Source of the DNA: an uncultured Clostridia bacterium
Lineage (GTDB): Bacteria > Bacillota > Clostridia > Oscillospirales > Ruminococcaceae
Reading direction: 5' to 3'
Length of the DNA: 22,636 bases
Assembly: GCA_937901465.1 (NCBI GenBank)
Contig: CALGTU010000025.1
Location: 1 to 22,636 of the forward strand
In this document: positions 1 through 6,625 of the stretch, in pieces
How the letters are laid out: each line of letters begins with the position of its first letter
How positions within the stretch are numbered: the stretch's first letter is position 1
Notes under the pieces: model-generated
Told to the model about the DNA's origin: nothing
Database searches by the model: none
What the model saw: only the letters and a program-made list of their open reading frames with translations
Program-made: the position numbers and the translations under genes

Positions 1-1805
1 CTATGTCACAGGATATAAGAGTTATCATTATAAAACTTGCGGACAGACTTCATAATATGAGAACTCTTCATCATCGTCCTGCTGACAAGCAGAGAGCAAC
101 CGCTCTGGAAACCATGAATATATATGCTCCCATAGCACACAGACTTGGTATCAGGGCGATAAAAGAAGAGCTTGAGGATATTTCTTTCAGATATTTAGAT
201 CCGTTTGCATATACCGAAATCGAGCAGGTTATGGAAAAGCGAATAAACGACAGACAATCGTTTATAGGTCAGATTCAGGCAAGAATAAAAACAAGACTCG
301 AAAGTATGGATTTTGTCAAGAAACCACAGATTGACGGACGAGTAAAAAGCATTTACGGAATATACAAGAAAGTATATATGACTCAACGTGGTTTCGATGA
401 AATATATGATAAGTATGCGGTAAGAATCATTGTTTCAACCGTTTATGAATGTTACAGCATATTAGGCGTTATACATGATATGTTCAAGCCTATACCCAAT
501 CGCTTCAAGGATTATATTTCTACTCCCAAGGCGAATATGTATCAGTCGCTTCATACAACCGTTATCGGAAGAGAGGGTATTCCTTTTGAAGTTCAGATAA
601 GAACATGGGAAATGCATCATACCGCCGAATACGGAATTGCTGCACACTGGAAATACAAAGAGGGGATTCATGGTAAGGACAGGTTTGAAGGAAAGCTTGC
701 ATGGATAAGACAGATTATCGAAGCGCAGCAGGAAACAAACGATGTTGAAGAAATTGTAAGAACTATAAAATCAGATCTTTCTCCTGAAGATGTTTTTGCA
801 TTCACACCCAAGGGGGATATGATTACTCTTCCGATAAATTCGACAGTCATAGACTTTGCCTATGCGATACATACGCAGGTTGGTCATAAGATGAATGCCG
901 CTAAAGTTGACGGAAAGATTGTTTCTCTTGATTATAAGATAAAAACAGGAGAAATAGTTGAAATAATACTTACAAAAGATGAAAACAAAGGCCCTAATCG
1001 TTCATGGCTTGATATCGCCAAGACAAACGAGGCAAAAGCCAAGATCAGATCATGGTTCAAGAAAGAATGCCGTGAAGAAAATATAAGAAACGGCAGAGAC
1101 GAACTTGAAAGAGAATTCAGAAGAAATCTTATAAGAGTTCCAGAGGAAGACCTTGACGAATTCTTGAGTGACGATTTACGTCGTCATAACTGTGATACAG
1201 TTGAGGATTTCTATGCTGCAATAGGTTATGGAGGAATACTTCTTTCAAAGCTTATTCAGCGTTATAAAGACAAATATACAAAACAGTATCTTGATGAAGA
1301 AAAGGCAGAAGAACAACCGACACTTCCCACAACTCCCAACAGAAAAAATACAGACGGCATTACTGTTGAGGGAATGGAAAACTGTCTTATAAAATTTGCA
1401 AAATGCTGTAATCCTCTTCCCGGTGATGATGTTGTAGGATTCATTACAAGAGGACATGGTGTTTCGATACATAAAGCCGACTGTGTAAACTATCTTACCG
1501 CTATGGAGGAAGAAAAAGAAGTTGAACGCTGGTTAAAGGCTTCATGGGAAGAAACTCATACAAAGAGTTACAGAACAACAATCGATATCATATCATACGA
1601 CCGACCGGGTCTTCTTGCAGATGTTGCAAACCTTCTTTCAGAAATGCGTATATTTATTCATGAAAGTGTTTCGAGAGGGCTTAAAGACGGCTATGCAAGT
1701 ATAACTGTTACAATAAGCGTTGGTGGTATAGAACAGCTCAACAATGTTGTTATGAGACTCAAACGCATACCCGGCGTTTCTTCGATAGAAAGAACGGGTA
1801 AATAA
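1..1805 (+). CDS. rel: Bifunctional (p)ppGpp synthetase/hydrolase Rel, 5'-truncated
   Basis: Makes and degrades the alarmone (p)ppGpp in the stringent response. The window opens inside the gene. The first ATG (base 3) is internal: it falls in the conserved stretch before KLADRLHNMRT, the end of the HD hydrolase domain, so about 130 N-terminal residues lie upstream. Numbering from base 3, the synthetase domain follows and carries the RFKD motif (R167-D170), the form found in bifunctional Rel; monofunctional RelA has ExDD. Next come a TGS domain starting near VFAFTPKGD, a helical region, a Cys-rich conserved segment (FAKCCNPLPGDD) and a C-terminal ACT domain (DRPGLLADVANLL). The reading frame is intact to the TAA. 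The MBL hydrolase starts 22 bases later, consistent with one operon. Family assignment is very secure; hydrolase activity is inferred, because most of the HD domain is out of view. Confidence 0.96.
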   Translation, partial: MSQDIRVIIIKLADRLHNMRTLHHRPADKQRATALETMNIYAPIAHRLGIRAIKEELEDISFRYLDPFAYTEIEQVMEKRINDRQSFIGQIQARIKTRLESMDFVKKPQIDGRVKSIYGIYKKVYMTQRGFDEIYDKYAVRIIVSTVYECYSILGVIHDMFKPIPNRFKDYISTPKANMYQSLHTTVIGREGIPFEVQIRTWEMHHTAEYGIAAHWKYKEGIHGKDRFEGKLAWIRQIIEAQQETNDVEEIVRTIKSDLSPEDVFAFTPKGDMITLPINSTVIDFAYAIHTQVGHKMNAAKVDGKIVSLDYKIKTGEIVEIILTKDENKGPNRSWLDIAKTNEAKAKIRSWFKKECREENIRNGRDELEREFRRNLIRVPEEDLDEFLSDDLRRHNCDTVEDFYAAIGYGGILLSKLIQRYKDKYTKQYLDEEKAEEQPTLPTTPNRKNTDGITVEGMENCLIKFAKCCNPLPGDDVVGFITRGHGVSIHKADCVNYLTAMEEEKEVERWLKASWEETHTKSYRTTIDIISYDRPGLLADVANLLSEMRIFIHESVSRGLKDGYASITVTISVGGIEQLNNVVMRLKRIPGVSSIERTGK

Positions 1806-1827
1806 ATCATACACATACGGAGGAATT

Positions 1828-2478
1828 ATGGAAATCAAGCAGATCAGCGGACTTGGAGTTTGTGCTACAAACTGTTATGTTGTAATTTCCGAAAAAGGTA
1901 ATGCGGTTCTTATAGACGCGCCTGAGGGAAAAGAAGAAATTCTCTCGGCTATCGGGAACGCGACTCTTAAAAAAATAATTCTTACACACGGCCATTTTGA
2001 CCATATCTTTTCAGCGGGAGAAATAGCGAAAGAAACAGGTGCTGAAGTTCTGATTCATGAAAATGATTTTTCAAAGCTTAAAGACAGTACACTTAATCTT
2101 TCTCACGCTTTCGGAATTTCTGATACGTTTGAAAAGGTTGAAAAGGCAACAACTTTTATGGAAGGCGATATCATAGATCTTGATGAACTTTCTTTTGAAA
2201 TACTTCATACTCCCGGTCATACATCGGGAAGTGTATGTATAATCCTTAAAGACAATATGTTTACAGGGGATACACTTTTCAAAGACAGCAGAGGAAGAAC
2301 AGACCTTGTTGACGCAAGTCATACCGATATGGCGATGTCGCTCCGTAAGCTCAGAGTGTTCAAGGGAAGATATGATAATTACAATATCTATGCGGGACAC
2401 GGCGCTAACACCACATTGAACGCTGAACGCGAAAACAACGTTTATCTCAGGGGATTTGACTATGACGATATGTTTTAA
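1828..2478 (+). CDS. MBL-fold metallo-hydrolase, glyoxalase II-like
   Basis: A 216-residue stand-alone metallo-beta-lactamase-fold hydrolase, cytosolic because no signal peptide is visible. The metal-binding signature THGHFDH is at residues 53-59 (H54, H56, D58, H59). It is followed by HTPGHTSGS, GDTLF and a C-terminal AGHG, the usual order of the remaining metal ligands. Length and motifs fit the small hydroxyacylglutathione hydrolase-like group of Firmicutes, whose substrate is often unknown. The start has GGAGGAATT just upstream. It lies between rel and hemZ and overlaps hemZ by 17 bases, so the three are probably co-transcribed. In many Clostridia the D-Tyr-tRNA deacylase gene dtd sits between rel and this gene; it is absent here. 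The thiolester hydrolase role is inferred from family only. Confidence 0.9.
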   Translation: MEIKQISGLGVCATNCYVVISEKGNAVLIDAPEGKEEILSAIGNATLKKIILTHGHFDHIFSAGEIAKETGAEVLIHENDFSKLKDSTLNLSHAFGISDTFEKVEKATTFMEGDIIDLDELSFEILHTPGHTSGSVCIILKDNMFTGDTLFKDSRGRTDLVDASHTDMAMSLRKLRVFKGRYDNYNIYAGHGANTTLNAERENNVYLRGFDYDDMF

Positions 2479-3928
2479 CGGCAACGATTTCAAATATGAA
2501 ATCGAGGCGGTTATGAAACTTTTTCTTCCTGTTACATCGTTTGAATTTCTTTATGAAGAAACTGTTTCGGAAGGTGATTATTCGGTAATATCCGTTAAAG
2601 AAAAAGAAGATTTTTTCTTGCTTAAAGTTACTGTCTGTCTTAACGGCAAAAAAGCGGTTATGAACGGAAAATCCCTTAAATCAAAAGGAATTAAAAAGTG
2701 TGAATTTCCTTTATGTCAGATGCTTTATAAATGTCTTTTGAAGATAACGGGAAAGGTTCAGCCGTGGGGTGCTATAACGGGTATAAGACCTGTTAAAGAA
2801 GTAAACAGACTTATCTCTGAAGGGTTATCGGAAGATGAAATACATTCTGTTTTGAAGAAAAAATATTTCATATCAGATGAAAAATTTAATCTCGCTTATA
2901 AAACGGCTGTTACTCAGGAAAGCTTGATAAAAATTCCTGAAAATTCGTTCAGTCTTTATATTTCAATTCCTTTTTGTCCGACAAGATGTCGTTATTGCAG
3001 TTTTGTTTCACATTCAATGGACAGCGCTGTAAAACTTATTCCTGATTATATTGCAAAACTTTGTGAAGAGATAAAAATAATTGCCGATTATGCTGACAGA
3101 CACAATCTTTATCTTGATACAATCTATTTTGGTGGCGGTACACCTACATCTCTTTCGGCAGAAGAACTTGATGTCATAATGAAAACAGTTTCAGAGTGTT
3201 TCACAATTTCTGACGTAAGGGAATATACTGTTGAAGCGGGACGCGCGGATACAATCACCGAAGAGAAACTTATTGTCATAAAAGAAAACGGTGGCAGGAG
3301 AATATCTGTAAACCCACAGACGATGAACGATAAGGTTCTTGAAACGATAGGAAGAAGCCATACTTCAGAACAGGTAAGAGAAGCTTTTTCTCTTGCGAGA
3401 AAAGTAGGGTTTTACAACATAAATACAGACCTTATAGCAGGACTTCCTTCTGATAACTATGAAAGTTTTAAAAACACTCTTAATGAAGTTATAAATCTTG
3501 ACCCCGAAAGCATAACAGTTCACACGCTGACTCTTAAAAGAGCTTCTTCGCTTTTCAGAGAAGCAGACCTTGTGAGCGATGAGGATATCGCTAAAATGGT
3601 GTCGTATTCTGTTGAAAAACTGATAGAAAAAGGATATAATCCCTATTATCTTTACAGACAGAAAAATACGCTCAGTAACTTGGAAAATGTAGGATATGCA
3701 AGAGTGGGTAAAGAAAGTTTATATAACATATTCATAATGGAAGAAACACAGACAATCCTTGCGGCAGGTGCTGCTGCATCAACAAAGTTATGCGACAGTA
3801 AAAGCGGAAAGATAGAGAGAATCTATAACTATAAATTCCCTTATGAATACATAAACCGATTCGAAACACTTATGGAAAAGAAAAAGGATATAGATGCGTT
3901 TTACGAAAAATATCCGATAATCAGGTAG
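2462..3928 (+). CDS. hemZ: Coproporphyrinogen III oxidase-like radical SAM protein HemZ
   Basis: A 488-residue radical SAM enzyme of the HemN/HemZ family. The 4Fe-4S motif CxxxCxxC is at C172, C176 and C179 (PFCPTRCRYCSF), followed by the SAM-contact motif YFGGGTPTSL. About 160 residues precede the radical SAM core, as in the HemZ branch rather than HemN or HemW. Family members act in oxygen-independent haem synthesis or as haem chaperones. No other haem gene is visible here, so the exact reaction is not established. I chose ATG 2462 because AGGGG lies about 8 bases upstream; a TTG six bases earlier is the alternative. It overlaps the end of the MBL gene by 17 bases, suggesting translational coupling. 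No clear terminator follows. Confidence 0.9.
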   Translation: MTICFNGNDFKYEIEAVMKLFLPVTSFEFLYEETVSEGDYSVISVKEKEDFFLLKVTVCLNGKKAVMNGKSLKSKGIKKCEFPLCQMLYKCLLKITGKVQPWGAITGIRPVKEVNRLISEGLSEDEIHSVLKKKYFISDEKFNLAYKTAVTQESLIKIPENSFSLYISIPFCPTRCRYCSFVSHSMDSAVKLIPDYIAKLCEEIKIIADYADRHNLYLDTIYFGGGTPTSLSAEELDVIMKTVSECFTISDVREYTVEAGRADTITEEKLIVIKENGGRRISVNPQTMNDKVLETIGRSHTSEQVREAFSLARKVGFYNINTDLIAGLPSDNYESFKNTLNEVINLDPESITVHTLTLKRASSLFREADLVSDEDIAKMVSYSVEKLIEKGYNPYYLYRQKNTLSNLENVGYARVGKESLYNIFIMEETQTILAAGAAASTKLCDSKSGKIERIYNYKFPYEYINRFETLMEKKKDIDAFYEKYPIIR

Positions 3929-3929
3929 A

Positions 3930-3957
3930 TTGAGATTTTTATAAATCATCTTATAAA
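3930..3957 (+). promoter_or_regulatory. Probable sigma-A promoter of the zinc-ribbon gene
   Basis: TTGAGA (3930-3935) and TATAAA (3952-3957) are separated by 16 bases, immediately after the hemZ stop. A start of transcription near 3964 would give a leader of about 60 bases containing the inverted repeat at 3969-4007. Confidence 0.5.
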
Positions 3958-3968
3958 TAAAGACATCG

Positions 3969-4007
3969 TGTCGCTTCGGGTGCCTTTATAAAATTCAATA
4001 AGCGACA
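3969..4007 (+). promoter_or_regulatory. Inverted repeat in the leader of the zinc-ribbon gene
   Basis: TGTCGCTT (3969-3976) and AAGCGACA (4000-4007) are perfect 8-base complements around a 23-base, mostly AT-rich loop. The 3' arm ends just before the AAAAGGAG ribosome binding site, so an RNA hairpin here could affect translation, or the site could bind a protein as DNA. No T-tract follows, so it is not an intrinsic terminator. The function is unknown. Confidence 0.4.
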
Positions 4008-4022
4008 GAAAAGGAGCAGATT

Positions 4023-4412
4023 ATGCCACAGTCACAGAAATTTGATGTTGTTATCGACAGTGCAAAAAGATATGCCGATATTGCGGCTGAAAAGACAAAT
4101 GAAATTATTGAACTTTCAAAGCTCAAACTCGATAAGGCAAAGTTACAATCAAAAGAACGTGAACAATACCGTAAACTCGGAAAATACTATTTCGATTTTG
4201 TTTCTAATGCCGAAGAAAGCAATGAAGATGTAGCTAAAGAAAATATGGCTCTTATTGAAGATTGTATAGAAACAATAAAGAATCTCCGTCAGGATATAGA
4301 ATGGATAAGCGAACAGATAGGAACTTTAAAGCCACATAGAATCTGTGCTATTTGCGGTGCTAAGAATCCTACATCCTGCAATTTCTGTTCTTCCTGCGGT
4401 AAAAAACTTTAA
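4023..4412 (+). CDS. Small coiled-coil protein with C-terminal zinc ribbon
   Basis: A 129-residue protein of unknown function. Residues 1 to about 100 are charged and mostly helical, with heptad-like spacing suggesting a coiled coil. The C-terminus is a zinc-ribbon: C108-x2-C111-G, then C119, then C122-x2-C125-G, with NPTS between. The C108/C111/C122/C125 set matches the common bacterial double CxxC ribbon; C119 is extra. There is no signal peptide or membrane segment. AAAAGGAG precedes the ATG. The gene has its own putative promoter, a leader hairpin and a strong terminator, so it is probably a single-gene unit. The ribbon and helix are clear; any binding role is unknown. Confidence 0.8.
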   Translation: MPQSQKFDVVIDSAKRYADIAAEKTNEIIELSKLKLDKAKLQSKEREQYRKLGKYYFDFVSNAEESNEDVAKENMALIEDCIETIKNLRQDIEWISEQIGTLKPHRICAICGAKNPTSCNFCSSCGKKL

Positions 4413-4433
4413 AATATGGTAAAACAGTATATT

Positions 4434-4469
4434 AAAAGGGCAGAAAGTATATCTGCCCTTTTGTGTTTT
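4434..4469 (+). terminator. Intrinsic terminator after the zinc-ribbon gene
   Basis: Perfect 11-base arms, AAAAGGGCAGA (4434-4444) and TCTGCCCTTTT (4452-4462), close a 7-base loop and run into a T-rich tail. The 22-base gap from the stop codon fits this gene. Confidence 0.92.
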
Positions 4470-4490
4470 ATCCAAAAGTTGTATTATCTA

Positions 4491-4519
4491 TTTACAATTT
4501 GTATTTAAGATGATATAAT
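4491..4519 (+). promoter_or_regulatory. Sigma-A promoter of the phosphofructokinase gene
   Basis: TTTACA (4491-4496) and TATAAT (4514-4519) are exactly 17 bases apart. Transcription would start near 4526, giving a leader of about 85 bases that is largely occupied by the stem-loop at 4529-4580. Confidence 0.82.
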
Positions 4520-4528
4520 CTAAAATGA

Positions 4529-4580
4529 CACAGCCTGCCGCAGTTTTTTGCGACAAGCCGTTTGCGGAGTAGGCTCTGTG
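4529..4580 (+). promoter_or_regulatory. Structured 5' leader of pfk, class unknown
   Basis: The predicted leader folds into a long irregular stem. CAC (4529-4531) pairs with GTG (4578-4580), AGCCT (4532-4536) with AGGCT (4571-4575), and CCGCA (4538-4542) with TGCGG (4563-4567). These are separated by a 2-base bulge and an asymmetric G/AGT internal loop, and capped by a 20-base loop. It begins almost at the expected transcription start and ends 30 bases before the ATG. There is no T-tract, so it is not a terminator. I compared it by eye with common riboswitch consensuses and could not assign it. Confidence 0.5.
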
Positions 4581-4609
4581 AGAATAATTCTGATATGGTG
4601 GGTAATTTT

Positions 4610-5827
4610 ATGAATATTGCTGTTGCACAGTCAGGCGGACCTACCGCCGCTATTAACGCTTCTCTTGCAGGGGTTTTTGTTGAAGCGATTAAGAACGACG
4701 AAATCAAAAAAGTTTATGGTTTTAAGAATGGTATTGAAGGTGTTCTTCGAAACGATGCTGTTGATTTATCGGAATATCTTTCTGATAATCGTGATATCGA
4801 AATTTTAAAGCTTACTCCTTCAACTGTTCTTGGCTCTTGCCGACTCAGACTTAAAAATCCTGAAGAAAGCGAAGAACAATACAAAAAAATTCTTGAAGTT
4901 TTTGAAAGTCTTGATATAGGTGCGTTTTTCTATATAGGAGGAAACGACTCTATGGATACTGTTCTGAAACTTTCGGATTATTTCAAGAGCGTCGGAAAAG
5001 ATATAAAGGTAATGGGTATTCCCAAAACAATAGATAACGACCTTGTTTTGACAGACCATACACCAGGTTTTGGCTCTGCTGCGAAATACATAGCAACAAC
5101 AGTTGCTGAAATTATAAGAGACAGTCAGGTTTATGCACTTACATCTGTTACTGTTATCGAAATTATGGGAAGAGATGCAGGCTGGCTTACTGCTGCTACT
5201 TCTGTTTTGAGAAGAATGGGAGAAGATGCACCACATCTTATATATCTTCCTGAAGTTCCTGTTACAAAAGAACAGATACTCGAAGAAATCAAAGATGCAC
5301 ACAATCATCATAAGGCTTGTATAGTTGCTGTTTCTGAAGGAATAAAAACTCCCGATGGGAAATATCTTGCAGAAGATAACCTTTCCGGATGTGTTGATGT
5401 TTTCGGACACAAATATCTTTCGGGCGTAGGAAAATACCTCGAAAACCTTATTTCGACAGAACTTTCATGCAAAGTGAGATCGGTTGAGCTCAATGTTATG
5501 CAGAGATGCAGCAGTCATTTAGCGTCGCTTACAGATATAGATGAATCACAGGAAATAGGTTCTGCTGCGGTAAGATACGCCCTTTCGGGACATACCGGAG
5601 AAATGATGGTTTTTGAAAGAAAAGGAAACAATCCTTATGCGGTTGAAATTTCTTCTGCTGATATAAGAGAAATCGCCAATAAGGAAAAACTTTTCCCACG
5701 TGAATGGATAAACGAAAAGGGTAATAATATAAAGGATGAAGCAATAGATTATTTTATGCCGCTTATTCAGGGGGAAGTAAGTCTTTTCAAGGAAAACGGA
5801 CTTCCTGTTCATATGAGAATAAAATAA
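4610..5827 (+). CDS. pfk: 6-phosphofructokinase, probably PPi-dependent
   Basis: A 405-residue cytosolic phosphofructokinase converting fructose 6-phosphate to fructose 1,6-bisphosphate. The N-terminal motif is QSGGPTAAINASLAG; the phosphoryl-donor loop is GGNDSMDT (G110-T117), and the substrate loop PKTIDNDL begins at P138. ATP enzymes have GGDGS and PGTIDND. The Asp after Asn112 and the Lys of PKTIDND are the features known to mark the pyrophosphate-dependent type, so PPi is the likelier donor and the reaction would be reversible. GFGSAAKYIA, EIMGRDAGWL and YLPEVP follow in family order. ATG 4610 is preferred because GGTGGG lies 7 bases upstream and the conserved N-terminus begins there; an in-frame ATG at 4595 and longer forms would run into the leader hairpin. 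Monocistronic, with its own promoter. Confidence 0.93.
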   Translation: MNIAVAQSGGPTAAINASLAGVFVEAIKNDEIKKVYGFKNGIEGVLRNDAVDLSEYLSDNRDIEILKLTPSTVLGSCRLRLKNPEESEEQYKKILEVFESLDIGAFFYIGGNDSMDTVLKLSDYFKSVGKDIKVMGIPKTIDNDLVLTDHTPGFGSAAKYIATTVAEIIRDSQVYALTSVTVIEIMGRDAGWLTAATSVLRRMGEDAPHLIYLPEVPVTKEQILEEIKDAHNHHKACIVAVSEGIKTPDGKYLAEDNLSGCVDVFGHKYLSGVGKYLENLISTELSCKVRSVELNVMQRCSSHLASLTDIDESQEIGSAAVRYALSGHTGEMMVFERKGNNPYAVEISSADIREIANKEKLFPREWINEKGNNIKDEAIDYFMPLIQGEVSLFKENGLPVHMRIK

Positions 5828-5841
5828 AAATAAATTTTTTC

Positions 5842-5870
5842 TTGACTTATCATTCTTTTTTTTATATAAT
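5842..5870 (+). promoter_or_regulatory. Strong sigma-A promoter of the acidic-tail/PC4-like operon
   Basis: TTGACT (5842-5847) and TATAAT (5865-5870) are 17 bases apart, one of the best consensus matches in the window. It directs transcription towards the gene at 5912 and possibly through to the tRNA. Confidence 0.87.
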
Positions 5871-5911
5871 AGAAAACGATGTATTTTAAAAAGCTTCCGG
5901 GAGGTTTTATT

Positions 5912-6217
5912 ATGGGAAATTATGAAGATTTCTACGCACAGAATTTCGGCGATGTCAATATCGGCGATGAAATAAAGGTTTATAAAGAGGGACAGACATA
6001 CTGCGGAACTCTTATATTCAAGAATGAACATTACATCACAGTTCAGCTTCCTTATTACAGAGAAGGATTTTCTATACTCGATTTCTACACAGGCCATGCC
6101 AAGATTGCTGGTCTTCGCGGTGAAGATTTCGATATCGAAATCGATGAAATCATTGATGAAGAAGATGAATTCGGCGAAGGCGAAATTGATGTTGACGCTT
6201 TTGAAGACGACGAATAA
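5912..6217 (+). CDS. Small protein with a beta-rich core and acidic tail, function unknown
   Basis: A 101-residue protein I do not recognise with certainty. Residues 1 to about 70 contain alternating hydrophobic strands (GDEIKVYKEG, YCGTLIF, HYITVQLPYY), suggesting a small beta barrel. The last 30 residues are extremely acidic and end in FEDDE. Such acidic tails in small nucleic-acid proteins often bind partner proteins or mimic nucleic acid, but that is inference. No signal peptide or membrane segment. I chose ATG 5912 because GGGAGG lies 7 bases upstream; an earlier in-frame ATG at 5879 has no binding site. It is followed after 19 bases by a PC4-like gene, so the two are co-transcribed from the promoter at 5842. 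Confidence 0.82.
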   Translation: MGNYEDFYAQNFGDVNIGDEIKVYKEGQTYCGTLIFKNEHYITVQLPYYREGFSILDFYTGHAKIAGLRGEDFDIEIDEIIDEEDEFGEGEIDVDAFEDDE

Positions 6218-6236
6218 TCAAAGGAGCACATAGACT

Positions 6237-6452
6237 ATGGCAGAACTTAAATACGAAATTGTCAGAAACATCGGCGTTCTCAGTGAAAACGCAAAGGGAT
6301 GGACAAAAGAACTCAACCTCGTTTCATGGAACGACCGTGAACCTAAATATGATATCCGCGAATGGTCACCCGAACACGACAAAATGGGTAAGGGTGTTAC
6401 ACTCAGCGAAGATGAGTTTCTTGAACTCAAGACATTAATTGAAGAAATGTAA
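6237..6452 (+). CDS. YdbC-like PC4-domain ssDNA-binding protein
   Basis: A 71-residue protein matching the bacterial YdbC/PC4 family. These are small dimers that bind single-stranded DNA and resemble the C-terminal domain of the eukaryotic coactivator PC4. The conserved stretch is visible: GWTKELNLVSWN, then PKYDIREW, then MGKGVTLSEDEF and a closing helix. The whole protein is one domain. AAAGGAG stands ahead of the start. It is the second gene of a short operon behind the acidic-tail protein, and a terminator overlaps its stop codon. A role in transcription or DNA maintenance is inferred from the family; the precise function of bacterial members is not settled. Confidence 0.87.
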   Translation: MAELKYEIVRNIGVLSENAKGWTKELNLVSWNDREPKYDIREWSPEHDKMGKGVTLSEDEFLELKTLIEEM

Positions 6453-6470
6453 AGGCGGTACCGCCTTTTT
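6451..6470 (+). terminator. Compact terminator overlapping the PC4-like stop codon
   Basis: AAAGGCG (6451-6457) pairs with CGCCTTT (6462-6468) around a GTAC loop, followed by two more T. The element is a perfect palindrome and its last base touches the first base of the tRNA, so it could act as a processing or attenuation site instead. Confidence 0.7.
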
Positions 6471-6561
6471 GGAGACGTATCGAAGTGGTCATAACGAGAA
6501 CGACTCGAAATCGTTTGGGCGGTAACACGTCCCGTGGGTTCGAATCCCACCGTCTCCGCCA
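6471..6561 (+). tRNA. tRNA-Ser (anticodon CGA)
   Basis: The acceptor stem GGAGACG (6471-6477) pairs with CGTCTCC (6551-6557), followed by discriminator G and an encoded CCA (6559-6561). The D stem is TCG/CGA. The anticodon stem AACGA/TCGTT (6499-6503, 6511-6515) closes loop CTCGAAA with anticodon CGA at 6506-6508, which reads UCG. A long variable arm (GGGC...GTCC) gives the class II shape of serine tRNAs. The T arm is GTGGG-TTCGAAT-CCCAC (6534-6550). All helices pair without mismatch. It lies directly after a terminator-like palindrome, with no obvious promoter of its own. Confidence 0.97.
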
Positions 6562-6565
6562 TTTT

Positions 6566-6600
6566 AATCGTTCTCAGGATTTTCTTGAGGGCGATTTTTT
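6566..6600 (+). terminator. Intrinsic terminator after tRNA-Ser
   Basis: AATCGTTCTCA (6566-6576) pairs along all 11 positions with TGAGGGCGATT (6586-6596), with two G-T pairs. The stem ends in a run of T (6595-6600), 4 bases after the tRNA CCA. Confidence 0.9.
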
Positions 6601-6625
6601 ATATTGAAAAAGAAAGGAGAGTTTT

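Noticed and set aside
2071..2493. Long open frame on the - strand opposite the MBL/hemZ genes (140 codons)
   Set aside because: It lies entirely opposite genes with clear conserved motifs, has no recognisable domain, and is a codon-bias shadow; the same applies to other antisense frames, such as 4820-5410, 8618-9121 and 11564-11992.
4529..4580. Glutamine riboswitch-like string GCGGAGTAGG in the pfk leader
   Set aside because: The string is similar to part of the glnA motif, but the partner strand and E-loop pairing are missing, and the downstream stem is absent.
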